In this document: in pieces, positions 35,990 through 43,861 of the stretch | Numbering within the stretch: position 1 is the first letter of the stretch | Layout of the letters: every line of letters starts with the position of its first letter | Source: Sphingomonas sp. DG1-23 | GTDB lineage: Bacteria; Pseudomonadota; Alphaproteobacteria; Sphingomonadales; Sphingomonadaceae | Length of the DNA stretch: 64,000 nt | Assembly: GCF_030730875.1 (NCBI RefSeq) | Contig: NZ_JAVAMA010000004.1 | Location: 62,001 to 126,000, forward strand | Reading direction: 5' to 3' | The notes under the pieces: generated by a model | What the model was told of the DNA's origin: nothing | Seen by the model: only the letters and a program-made list of their open reading frames with translations | Database searches by the model: none | Made by a program: the position numbers and the translations under genes

Positions 35990-37675
35990 TTACCGGTCGA
36001 CGAGGAAGAGCGGGCTCGATGCCGCGACATAGAGCATCATCTGGGCGCGTTTCCGCGCCTGGATCAGCGGATCGGCATGCGTGATCGCGGTCCCCGCGGC
36101 CTCGAGCGCGTCCTTTTGCGGCTGGGTAAGCGTGTTCGCGAACATCAGCAGGTCGATCCGCGCGACCATCGAATCGAGATCGGTGCCGAATGCCTCCCAT
36201 CCGCTCCACAAAGGCTGGGTCAGCGACGAATTGGGCAGGCCCGAAGCGAGCGCGAACTCCGCGCGTGTCGCGTCGCCGCCAACCGTCCAGTCATAGACGA
36301 AATTGTGCCAGCGCAGCACGTTCGCGGTGTTGAGCAGCTTCGACGCCGGGCTGCGCAGCGTGGCGCTGCCGGGCAGCGGATAGTCCTGCGGGTAGAAGTT
36401 GAACACCGACGGCGCGCGCATCACCGGCTGACCCATGCTCGAGTCGCGATTGACGAAGACATAGCCGTCGGTGGTGAAGCCGATCACCCGGGCGAGGCCG
36501 GTCATCAGCAGGATCGGTTCCTTGACCTTGCCGGAGGCGGCGCCCGGCGCGGTGCGGGCTTCGCTGTCGGTGAGGATCGCGCGGACCACCGCCTTTAGAT
36601 CGCCGCGGACGCCGCCGCCGTTATTGGCGAATGCTGCGGCCACGCGGCCGACATAGGCGGGGGTAGGGTTCGGCGTGACGAGATGGGCGATCAGGAATTT
36701 CGACACGAACGGCGCGGTCGAGGCATTGTTGAACGCGGCGTCGACCACGGCGGCGACGCTGGCCTCCTGCGTCGCGCCGGCGGCGACCGACGTGCCGAGG
36801 AAGGACTTGGCGGTGCTGTCGTAGCGCGTCGGCACGGGAATCATCGGCTGCGAATAGTCGCGGGCATTGCCGTCGGTGATCGCCGCGCCGCCGACCCGGG
36901 CATAGCTCCAGCCGGTGAGCGCGCGGGCGACGCCGCGAATGTCTTCGGGAGTGTAATTGGGCTGGCGCGCGCCGGTGGCGTCGAGTTTGGGCGTGCCGTC
37001 CATGTTGAGCTGGTCTGGGCCCATCGAGAAGAGCTGGAGCAGCTCGCGGGCATAATTCTCCGACGGCGCCGACTTGTTGCTGTCGGCCATGTCGAGATAA
37101 TCGCCCATATAGCCGAGCATCGTCGCCCGGGCGAGAATGTCGCGGAAATTGCCGAAGGCGTTGTCGAGGAAGATCTGGTTGAACGCGGCGATGCCCGCGG
37201 CCGAATTCACTTCGGCCTCGGACGCGACGACCATCTGGCCGAGCGCGAAGGCGACGCGCTGGCGCAATTGGTCGGGCGCCATCACGGCATCGGCATAGAA
37301 ACGCATCGCGGCCGGCACCCGCGAGAAATGCTGGCGCGAGCAGACCGTGTCGCCGCTGGTGCAGAAATCGCGGCGCACCGCGACGGCGAGGTCGGCATAG
37401 GTGCTGCCGGTGGCGGCGAACTGCTCGTCGAGCCAGGCGTTGGCGCCGAGTTCCTTGATCCGCGCGACCAAAGCCGGGGTCGGGCCGAAGCTCGCCTGTT
37501 TGGCGAGGCGTGCGGCGTCGCCTTCGGTGAAGGTCGGGGTCGGGGTGGGCGAGGGGGTAACCGAAACCACACCGCCGCCATTGCCGCCGCCGCCGCCGCT
37601 TCCGCCGCCGTCGCAGCCCGCAAGCATGGTGAAGAACGCTACGCCGAGCGCAGCCGATACGCGTGGTCTGAACAC
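35990..37675 (-). CDS. DUF1800 lipoprotein
   Basis: 561 residues from a GTG with GGGGGA 7 bases upstream; a TTG at 37705 in the same frame is a weaker alternative. A signal peptide ends in LAGC (lipobox), then a Gly-rich stretch and a VTPSPTPTPTF linker (about 30-48). The DUF1800 core begins ARLAKQASFGPT and includes FARELLQLFSMG-like (ENYARELLQLFSMG) and RGVARALTGW. The DUF1800/DUF1501 pair is common in Proteobacteria and Planctomycetes without a known biochemical role. Confidence 0.88.
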   Translation of the reverse strand: MFRPRVSAALGVAFFTMLAGCDGGGSGGGGGNGGGVVSVTPSPTPTPTFTEGDAARLAKQASFGPTPALVARIKELGANAWLDEQFAATGSTYADLAVAVRRDFCTSGDTVCSRQHFSRVPAAMRFYADAVMAPDQLRQRVAFALGQMVVASEAEVNSAAGIAAFNQIFLDNAFGNFRDILARATMLGYMGDYLDMADSNKSAPSENYARELLQLFSMGPDQLNMDGTPKLDATGARQPNYTPEDIRGVARALTGWSYARVGGAAITDGNARDYSQPMIPVPTRYDSTAKSFLGTSVAAGATQEASVAAVVDAAFNNASTAPFVSKFLIAHLVTPNPTPAYVGRVAAAFANNGGGVRGDLKAVVRAILTDSEARTAPGAASGKVKEPILLMTGLARVIGFTTDGYVFVNRDSSMGQPVMRAPSVFNFYPQDYPLPGSATLRSPASKLLNTANVLRWHNFVYDWTVGGDATRAEFALASGLPNSSLTQPLWSGWEAFGTDLDSMVARIDLLMFANTLTQPQKDALEAAGTAITHADPLIQARKRAQMMLYVAASSPLFLVDR

Positions 37676-38046
37676 TGAACGATCCCCCGCTGCGCCTGCG
37701 CGCAACCTGCATCCTTATGCATAGAGGGGCGTGGTTAATCCGGCAACGTGTAGAAATACCTAAGGAATTTTTAGGCAGAGTTTCATTGTCCGGCGCCTTG
37801 GGCGGGGTTGCAGAGTCGTTGGTATCCTCTCCCCTTGATAGGGGAGAGGATAGCGAAGCTTGCCAGCTTCCTGGCTAGCGCAGCTGGGTGAGGGGTAGAG
37901 CGCCGCGCGGTTGCTGCGCAACCGCACCCCCTCACTCAGCTCCGACCGAGGCTCTGCGAGCCCAAGTCTGCGCAACCCTCTCCCCCTTTCAGAGAGCGAG
38001 GAAGGTAAAGGTTGACTCGCGATCGATGCTGTCATATATTTCTGTC
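37676..38046. other. Intergenic stretch with repeat and regulator promoter
   Basis: 371 bases between divergent genes. Contents: the promoter side of the DUF1800 gene, including an inverted repeat CCTAA-N7-TTAGG at 37759-37775; the mosaic repeat at 37827-38003; and the promoter of the GbsR-type regulator at 38012-38057. No gene was found. Confidence 0.6.
37827..38003. repeat. Long mosaic intergenic repeat (copy 2)
   Basis: Same blocks and order as copy 1 at 27661-27856 (GGATAGCGAAGCTTGCCAGC, CTGGCTAGCGCAGCT, CACCCCCTCACTCAGCTCCG, CAAGTCTGCGCAACCCTCTC) with diverged spacers. It ends just before the -35 box of the regulator gene. Confidence 0.9.
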
Positions 38047-38057
38047 ATGACAGAAAT
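38012..38057 (+). promoter_or_regulatory. Leaderless promoter and 20-bp palindromic operator of the GbsR-like gene
   Basis: TTGACT (38012-38017) and TATATT (38035-38040) are exactly 17 bases apart. The ATG begins 6 bases after the -10 box. A perfect 20-bp palindrome, ATTTCTGTCATGACAGAAAT (38038-38057), covers the end of the -10 box, the start site and the first codons, with CTGTCAT repeated 13 bases upstream. Binding of the encoded regulator here would block its own promoter. Confidence 0.75.
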
Positions 38058-38613
38058 TACGGACGATAGCGCAATGCTTCCGACTGCGGTTCAGCAGTTC
38101 GTGCTGCACTGGGGCGAGATGGGCGGGCAATGGGGCGTCAATCGCTCGGTCGCGCAGATCCATGCCTTGCTCTATCTGAGCGACCGCCCGCTCAATGCCG
38201 AGGAAATCAGCGACACGCTGCGGATCGCGCGGAGCAACACCTCGAACAGCCTCAAGGAATTGCTGGCGTGGAAGCTGATCCGGCGCGTGCCGGTGATCGG
38301 CGAGCGCCGCGACCATTACGAGGCCGAAGTCGATCTGATGCAGATGCTCACCCGGATCGCGCAGGGGCGCAAGGAGCGCGAGATCGATCCCGCGGTCGCC
38401 GCGCTGCGAGTGTGCGCCGACGAGGCCAAAGGCGATCCGCGGATCAGCCGGGTCGCGCGCGAGCGGATCGAGGCGATGCACGGCTTCGTCGTGACGATCG
38501 ACGATTGGTACCAGCAGATGATCGCGATCCCGCCGAACCGGCTGATGCTGCTGATCAAGATGGGCAAGCGGGTGCTGTCCTTCCTGCCCGGGGGACGTTC
38601 CAAAGAAGGTTGA
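38047..38613 (+). CDS. GbsR/MarR-family transcriptional regulator
   Basis: 188 residues with a winged-helix core: YLSDRPLNAEEISDTLRIARSNTSNSLKELLAWKLIRRV (about 39-77) carries the helix-turn-helix and the recognition helix, and RDHYEAEVDLMQM the wing. The C-terminal helices (about 110-185) should form the dimer. MarR/GbsR members control membrane, osmotic or redox-responsive genes. The start codon sits in a palindrome at an apparent leaderless promoter, so it probably represses itself. It precedes the DUF4166 operon by 63 bases and likely regulates it. Confidence 0.88.
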   Translation: MTEITDDSAMLPTAVQQFVLHWGEMGGQWGVNRSVAQIHALLYLSDRPLNAEEISDTLRIARSNTSNSLKELLAWKLIRRVPVIGERRDHYEAEVDLMQMLTRIAQGRKEREIDPAVAALRVCADEAKGDPRISRVARERIEAMHGFVVTIDDWYQQMIAIPPNRLMLLIKMGKRVLSFLPGGRSKEG

Positions 38614-38676
38614 GACGGAGCGGGCGCGCGTCATCGCCATGCCCGGCAATTTCGGTCTTTACAGAAAGAGCTGACA

Positions 38677-39363
38677 ATGGGGATTGCAGTCGAAGCCGGG
38701 AAATTGGGACGCTATGCCGCGTGGCAGCCGACCGCCGCGCCGGTGCGCGCCGAAGGCGACAGCCCGTTCGCGCGGCTGCTCGGCCCGCGCTGGCTGTTCC
38801 TGCCGCCGGCCGTGCGCCGGCGCTTCCTGCGGAAGATCGGCGAGGGGGCGTGCGTGACCTATGTCGGAGAAGTCGCCGAATGCCGGATGAGCCGGGCGGG
38901 GTGGCTGTTCGCCCAGCTCGCGCGGCTGGTCGGGGCACCGCTGCCGCTCGGCACCGATACCGGGGTGGCGGCGAGCGTCAGCGTCACTGCCGATCGCGGC
39001 GGCTGGAACCAATATTGGACGCGGCAATATGGTCGCCGCCACGGCTTTCCGCAGGTGATCCACAGCGCCAAGCGCTTCGCCGGACCGACCGGGCTGGAGG
39101 AGTATCTCGGGCTCGGGCTCGGCATCGCCTTGCGGCTCGAGGAAGCGGGCGGGGCGCTGCTGTTCGTCAGCGATCATTATTTCGTGCGGCTCGGCGCGCT
39201 GCGGCTGCGCATCCCGGAGGCGCTGCTCGGGCACCTCGTCGTCGGACATACCGATCTCGGGCGCGGTCATTTCGCCTTCACCCTCGATCTGGTCCATCCG
39301 TGGCTCGGCGAACTCGTCCACCAGCTCGCGATATTCGCCGATCCGCCGGAGCGCGTCGCGTGA
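38677..39363 (+). CDS. DUF4166 protein
   Basis: 228 residues. Most of the protein (about 28-215) is a DUF4166 domain: LLGPRWLFLPPAVRRRFL opens it, followed by YVGEVAECR, LPLGTDTGV and GWNQYWTRQYGR, ending in LVHPWLGELVHQLAIFADP. No signal peptide or membrane segment. DUF4166 function is unknown. A second DUF4166 domain forms the C-terminus of the fusion gene two steps downstream. Ribosome site AAAGAG is upstream. Its stop overlaps the next GTG start (GTGA). Confidence 0.85.
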   Translation: MGIAVEAGKLGRYAAWQPTAAPVRAEGDSPFARLLGPRWLFLPPAVRRRFLRKIGEGACVTYVGEVAECRMSRAGWLFAQLARLVGAPLPLGTDTGVAASVSVTADRGGWNQYWTRQYGRRHGFPQVIHSAKRFAGPTGLEEYLGLGLGIALRLEEAGGALLFVSDHYFVRLGALRLRIPEALLGHLVVGHTDLGRGHFAFTLDLVHPWLGELVHQLAIFADPPERVA

Positions 39364-39755
39364 CCCGCCCGGTCATCGTCTTCGACGCGATATGCGTGCT
39401 CTGCTCGGCGCATGCGCAATTCGTGCTGCGCCGCGATCGCGCGGGGCATTTCCTGCTCGCTTCGATGCAAAGCGAGGCCGGTGCGGCGATCTACCGCGCG
39501 TTGGGGATCGACCCGGCGGATCCGGATACGCTGGTGCTGGTCGATGGCGATCGGGCGTTGCGCGACAGCGACGCGATACTGGCGATCTGGCGCGGACTGG
39601 GCTGGCCGTGGCGCGCCGCGGGAGCGCTCGGACTGGTGCCGAGGGTGTTGCGCGATCCCGTCTATCGCTGGGTGGCACGGCATCGCTACCGGCTGTTCGG
39701 ACGGCGGGAGACCTGCTGGGTGCCCGATGCGGCGCAGCGGAGCAGAATCCTGTGA
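39360..39755 (+). CDS. DCC-family thiol-disulfide oxidoreductase-like protein (DUF393)
   Basis: 131 residues from a GTG start overlapping the DUF4166 stop. It opens with VIVFDAICVLCSAHAQFVL, the DxxCxxC signature of the DCC/DUF393 family (Cys at about 12 and 15). The rest resembles the thioredoxin-like helical end, with LVLVDGDRALRDSDAILAIWR. Members are thought to be redox-active thiol proteins; substrate unknown. Its stop overlaps the next GTG start, so three proteins are translated in tight sequence. Confidence 0.88.
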   Translation: MTRPVIVFDAICVLCSAHAQFVLRRDRAGHFLLASMQSEAGAAIYRALGIDPADPDTLVLVDGDRALRDSDAILAIWRGLGWPWRAAGALGLVPRVLRDPVYRWVARHRYRLFGRRETCWVPDAAQRSRIL

Positions 39756-41362
39756 GCCGGATCCTCGTCATCGGCGGCTATGGCGGCTTCGGCGCGCGGC
39801 TGACCCGGCGGCTGCTCGCGGCAGGGCATGAGGTGGTCGTTGCAGGGCGCAGCGCGGAGAAGGGCGCGGCATTCTGCGCCGGGCTGACAGGTTGCGAGGC
39901 GGTAGTCGCCGATCGCACCAGCGGCATCGGCCTGACAATGGCGCGGGTGCGGCCCGATCTGGTGGTCGACGCGGCGGGGCCGTTCCAGGGCTCGGGCCAT
40001 ACCGTTCCCGAAGCGTGCATCGCGATGCGCATCCCCTATCTCGATCTCGCTGATGCGCGCGGGTTCGTCACCGGCATCGCCGGGCTCGACGAGGCGGCGA
40101 AGACGGCGGGGATCGCGGTGATTACCGGCGCGTCGAGCGAGCCGGCCTTGTCGGGGGCGGTGGCACGGAAGCTGGCCGAAGGGATGGACGCGGTCGCGCA
40201 GGTCGAGATCGTGATCAGCGCCTCCAACCGCGCGGTCGGCGGCGAATCGGTGGCACGGGCGATCCTCAGCTATGTCGGCAAGCCGCTGCGGCTGTGGCGC
40301 GGTCGGCGCTGGGCCGTCGGGCATGGCTGGCAGGAATTGCGTCGTGAGCGCTTCAAGATCGAGGGTCAACCAGTGCTGCGGCGCTGGGTGGCGCTGGCCG
40401 ATGTGCCGGCGCTCGATCTGTTGCCGGCGATGCTGCCCGGACGCCCGGCAGTGACGTTCCGCGCGGGAACCGAATTGGGGTTCCAGATGCTGGCGCTGTG
40501 GCTGGCGAGCTGGCCGGTACGCTGGGGGTGGGTTACCTCGCTCGACCGCGCGGCGCGCTGGCTGATCCCGCTCCAGCGGCTGACCCGGCGAGTCGGCAGC
40601 GACCGCTCGGCAATGTCGGTGAGCTTGCGCGGAGGGCGCATCGAGCGGCGCTGGACCTTGGTCGCCAGCCAAGGCGACGGGCCCGAAATCCCGACCTTCG
40701 CCGCCGCGATCCTTGCTGAGGAGATACTTGCGGGTCGCGTCGCGCCGGGTGCCCGCGATGCGGCCGGACTGCTGACGCTAGACCAGTTCGATCCGCTGTT
40801 CGCGCCGCTCGCGATGCGGCACGAGACCCGCGAGCGCGCCGCCGTTCCCCTTTACGCCCGGGCGTTGGGCGCGCGGTTCAATCTGCTGCCGCCGGCGGTC
40901 TGCGCGATGCATGAAGTGAACGGGGATGGCGGCGCGGCGGGGGAGGGCGGCGTAAAGCGCGGAAGCCATCCGCTCGCGCGGCTGATCGCCGCGATCATGC
41001 GCTTTCCGCCGAGTGGCAGCTATCCGCTCCACGTCGTCTTCGCAGAGCGCAGCGGCAAGGAACGCTGGACCCGCGATTTCGGCGGGCACCGCTTTGCCAG
41101 CGAGCTATCGCAGGCCGGGGCGCGCGTCGCCGAACGCTTCGGGCCGCTGCGCTTCGTGTTCGATCTGCCCGCGGATGCAACCGGGCTGCGGATGGAGTTG
41201 CGACGCTGGACGGCCTTCGGCGTGCCGATGCCGCGAGCACTGGGTCCGCGCATCGCCGCGCGCGAATGGCAGGAAGACGGCCGCTTTCATTTCGAAGTCG
41301 GCGTGGGCCTGCCCTGGATCGGCCCCGTCATCCACTATGCCGGGTGGCTGAGTCCGTCATAA
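39752..41362 (+). CDS. NADP-binding saccharopine-dehydrogenase-like protein fused to DUF4166
   Basis: 536 residues from a GTG start. The N-terminal Rossmann domain reads RILVIGGYGGFGARLTRRLLAAGHEVVVAGR and continues like a saccharopine dehydrogenase/trans-acting enoyl reductase family oxidoreductase (up to about 350). The C-terminus (about 365-530) is a DUF4166 domain: LPPAVCAMHEVNGDGG, MRFPPSGSYPLHVVFAE and RFGPLRFVFDLP. So the operon encodes DUF4166 twice, alone and fused to an oxidoreductase. It is last in the regulator-led operon. Substrate unknown. Confidence 0.85.
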   Translation: MSRILVIGGYGGFGARLTRRLLAAGHEVVVAGRSAEKGAAFCAGLTGCEAVVADRTSGIGLTMARVRPDLVVDAAGPFQGSGHTVPEACIAMRIPYLDLADARGFVTGIAGLDEAAKTAGIAVITGASSEPALSGAVARKLAEGMDAVAQVEIVISASNRAVGGESVARAILSYVGKPLRLWRGRRWAVGHGWQELRRERFKIEGQPVLRRWVALADVPALDLLPAMLPGRPAVTFRAGTELGFQMLALWLASWPVRWGWVTSLDRAARWLIPLQRLTRRVGSDRSAMSVSLRGGRIERRWTLVASQGDGPEIPTFAAAILAEEILAGRVAPGARDAAGLLTLDQFDPLFAPLAMRHETRERAAVPLYARALGARFNLLPPAVCAMHEVNGDGGAAGEGGVKRGSHPLARLIAAIMRFPPSGSYPLHVVFAERSGKERWTRDFGGHRFASELSQAGARVAERFGPLRFVFDLPADATGLRMELRRWTAFGVPMPRALGPRIAAREWQEDGRFHFEVGVGLPWIGPVIHYAGWLSPS

Positions 41363-41460
41363 CGGATTTTCCCCTTTGCCAGATGGCCGACGCACCGATC
41401 TGGACGTAGCAGGTCCACCGGAGGCGCCCTCCCCCTTGCAGGGACGGCGTCCAGGCCGAA

Positions 41461-41492
41461 ACGAAAAGGGCGGCCCGTTGCCGGACCGCCCC
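41461..41492 (-). terminator. Rho-independent terminator of the rplM-rpsI operon
   Basis: On the minus strand: GGGCGGTCCG-GCAA-CGGGCCGCCC, a perfect 10-bp stem with one G-U, followed by TTTTCGTTT. It lies just after the rpsI stop. Confidence 0.9.
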
Positions 41493-41515
41493 ATCGTTTT
41501 GCCGGAGCCTGAAGC

Positions 41516-42058
41516 TTAGCGCTTCGAGAACTGGAAGCTGCGGCGGGCCTTGGCCTTGCCGTACTTCTTGCGCTCGACCGCGCGGCTGTCGCGGGTCAGG
41601 AAGCCTGCCGCCTTGACCGGCGCGCGAAGCACCGGCTCGAAGCGAGTCAGCGCCTGGCTGATGCCGTGCTTGACTGCGCCGGCCTGGCCCGAAAGCCCGC
41701 CGCCCTTGACGGTGCAGACCACGTCATACTGACCGGTACGCTCGGCGACGCCGAATGGCTGGTTGATGACGAGACGCAGCGTCGGACGCGCGAAATAGAC
41801 TTCTTGATCGCGACCGTTGATCGTGATCTTGCCGGTGCCGGGCTTGAGCCACACGCGGGCGACGGCATCCTTGCGGCGGCCGGTCGCATAAGCGCGGCCG
41901 TACTGATCGATTTCCTGCGCACGCAGCGGGGTGTTCGACACAGGCGCCGGAGCGGCCGGAGCGTTCAGATAGTCGTCGGCGCTGGCCGGAACGCCCGCGG
42001 GCGCTTCACCGGAGGCGATGGCGCCGAGATCGGAGAGGGACTGGCGGTTGTCGGACAT
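41516..42058 (-). CDS. rpsI: 30S ribosomal protein S9
   Basis: 180 residues; the conserved body starts at about residue 55 ([23 protein letters not shown]) and ends with the usual [18 protein letters not shown]. The N-terminal 50-residue extension is acidic and alanine/proline-rich and is common in alphaproteobacteria. S9 contacts the P-site tRNA through its tail. The start overlaps the rplM stop by one base (TAATG). Confidence 0.97.
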   Translation of the reverse strand: MSDNRQSLSDLGAIASGEAPAGVPASADDYLNAPAAPAPVSNTPLRAQEIDQYGRAYATGRRKDAVARVWLKPGTGKITINGRDQEVYFARPTLRLVINQPFGVAERTGQYDVVCTVKGGGLSGQAGAVKHGISQALTRFEPVLRAPVKAAGFLTRDSRAVERKKYGKAKARRSFQFSKR

Positions 42059-42537
42059 TATGCGCCCACCTTGTTCTTGCGGTTCATCGACGCGATGTCG
42101 AGGACTTCGGGGTTCTGCGCGCCGTGCGGATGCTCCGAGCCGGCGAAGATGCGCAGGTTGCGCATCTGCTGACGGCCGAGCGGGCCGCGCGGGATCATGC
42201 GCTCAACGGCCTTTTCGAGCACGCGCTCCGGGAAACGACCCTCGAGCACCTTGGCCGCGGTGATTTCCTTGATGCCGCCGGCATAGCCGGTGTGCTTGTA
42301 ATAGACCTTGTTTGCCAGCTTCTTGCCGGTGAAACGGATCTTGTCCGCGTTGATCACGACGACATTGTCGCCGCAATCGACGTGCGGGGTGAAGCTGGTC
42401 TTGTGCTTGCCGCGCAGCACGTTGGCGATGATCGTCGCCGCGCGACCGACCACGAGGCCGTCGGCATCGACGATATGCCACTTCTTCTCCACCTCGGCCG
42501 GCTTCACCGACTTGGTGGTCTTCATCAGCACCTTCAT
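42058..42537 (-). CDS. rplM: 50S ribosomal protein L13
   Basis: 159 residues. [71 protein letters not shown] are the L13 signature. Two in-frame Met (42537, 42525); the first is preferred because AAAGGTCACAGG precedes it. L13 is an early-assembly protein of the large subunit. Operon rplM-rpsI. Confidence 0.97.
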   Translation of the reverse strand: MKVLMKTTKSVKPAEVEKKWHIVDADGLVVGRAATIIANVLRGKHKTSFTPHVDCGDNVVVINADKIRFTGKKLANKVYYKHTGYAGGIKEITAAKVLEGRFPERVLEKAVERMIPRGPLGRQQMRNLRIFAGSEHPHGAQNPEVLDIASMNRKNKVGA

Positions 42538-42588
42538 GGCCTGTGACCTTTTTTCGAGTATGAAATGCAAGCGCGCCAGCCATGGGCT

Positions 42589-42613
42589 CCCATCAAAGTA
42601 ATACTTTGATGGG
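42589..42613. promoter_or_regulatory. Inverted repeat upstream of rplM
   Basis: CCCATCAAAGT-AAT-ACTTTGATGGG, 11-bp perfect arms with a 3-base spacer, about 50 bases upstream of rplM on the minus strand. It could be a leader hairpin controlling the ribosomal-protein operon or a repressor site. Confidence 0.5.
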
Positions 42614-42693
42614 TACCCCGCGGCCAGCGCGGTCGAGCGGGCATTTGGCTGATAGCCTCCCGAAAGTCAAGCAAATCGGGGTGTTTGCTGACG

Positions 42694-42707
42694 GGTATCA
42701 TGATACC
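42694..42707. promoter_or_regulatory. 14-bp palindrome upstream of the rplM operon
   Basis: GGTATCATGATACC is a perfect palindrome just after the stop of the unknown secreted-protein gene and upstream of rplM. It may be a regulator site; the regulator is unknown. Confidence 0.4.
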
Positions 42708-42713
42708 AGTGAG

Positions 42714-43547
42714 TCAATCGGGCCAATCGGCAGGGTTCGCGCGCTCGACGCGAAGGCGGGTGACGAGCAAGGTCTCGCGCCCGCCCACGCGGTTGCGCGT
42801 GGTGTCGAGCCCGGAGGCGATCAGTCCGGTTCGCGGATTGGAAGTGCGGATTCGTTCGAGCGCGACCGAGCCCGAAGCCGCGGGTGCGTCGCTCCGGGCC
42901 GGAAGGTCCATCGCCGCAGAAGCAAGCGTCGTGGTCCGGATCAGACCATTGTCGGCGGCGGTGCTACGGGTACCGCGGAGCGTGACCGGCGTCCCGAAGG
43001 GCGAGGCACCGGGGAGCTCGACCGGGGCGACGGTACCCGGGGGATCGAGCGGTTCGGGGAGGATCGCCGCCGCGACGAGGGTGGCGAGGAGCGCGCGCTG
43101 CCGTTCGGGCGGCAGCGCGCGCAGCGGCGCGGCGATTCGCTCGGCCAGCGTCCGGGCTTCGCCCGGCGCGAGGCTCTGCCGGGTGGCCGCCGCATCGGAA
43201 ACGCGCTGACAGACCCGTTCCCATAAATCCGCGATCGCGTCGATCGCGACTACCCGGCCGTTCGAATCGAGATGCAGCACGATCGTGCGGCCGGCGAGGG
43301 CGGAAAGGCCGCGCTCGACGAGATTGCCGAGCACTTGCGGCGCTTCGCTGGCGCTGCCGAGTATCAGCGCCTCTGCGCGGTAGCCTAAGCCCTCCTTGCT
43401 GAAGCGGACCAGACGCTCGAGGCGATAATGCCGTTGGTCGGATGCGATCTCGGTGCGTTCGGTGACGATGCGCAGCGGCGCGTCGATCGGCGGCGCGAAG
43501 ATCGGTGCGGCGACGCTCGCCTGCAAAGCGATGGCCGCCAGCAGCAT
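42714..43547 (-). CDS. Secreted protein of unknown function
   Basis: 277 residues. A short hydrophobic start (MLLAAIALQASVA) looks like a signal peptide. The rest is alanine- and leucine-rich with alternating polar strands (LERLVRFSKEGLGYRAEALILGS, RTIVLHLDSNGRVVAIDAI) and no motif that I recognise. The start overlaps the cutA stop by one base, so the gene sits at the end of the ctaA-cutA run, which suggests co-transcription. Function not assigned. Confidence 0.7.
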   Translation of the reverse strand: MLLAAIALQASVAAPIFAPPIDAPLRIVTERTEIASDQRHYRLERLVRFSKEGLGYRAEALILGSASEAPQVLGNLVERGLSALAGRTIVLHLDSNGRVVAIDAIADLWERVCQRVSDAAATRQSLAPGEARTLAERIAAPLRALPPERQRALLATLVAAAILPEPLDPPGTVAPVELPGASPFGTPVTLRGTRSTAADNGLIRTTTLASAAMDLPARSDAPAASGSVALERIRTSNPRTGLIASGLDTTRNRVGGRETLLVTRLRVERANPADWPD

Positions 43548-43861
43548 CAGCCGGTTTCCGCCGCGATCCAGTCGCTCAGGCTCGTCGCGGCGGCGGCGGG
43601 CCAGCTCTCGATCGCCGGCAGGTCATAGGGGTGCAGTGCCTCGATCCGGCTGCGCAGCCGCCCGGTGAGCTGGAGACTGGTCTTGAACAGCGCCGGAACT
43701 TCGTCGCTATGCTCGATCGCGCCCTGCCAGCGATAGATCGAGGTGCAGGGCGCGAGGATGTTGACGCAGGCGGCGAGACGCTCGGCGAGGACGGTTTCCG
43801 CCACCTGCCGCGCTTCGGCCACGCCGGGAAAGGTGACGTAGAGCAAAGCCACGTCGCTCAC
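43547..43861 (-). CDS. cutA: Divalent-cation tolerance protein CutA
   Basis: 104 residues from a GTG start. The CutA1 trimer motifs are present: YVTFPGVAEARQVAETVLAERLAACVNIL, YRWQGAIEHSDEVPALFKT and HPYDLPAI. CutA proteins are small trimers linked to copper and other metal tolerance; the mechanism is unclear. The start overlaps the ctaA stop (GTGA) and the stop overlaps the following gene's start. Confidence 0.94.
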   Translation of the reverse strand: MSDVALLYVTFPGVAEARQVAETVLAERLAACVNILAPCTSIYRWQGAIEHSDEVPALFKTSLQLTGRLRSRIEALHPYDLPAIESWPAAAATSLSDWIAAETG

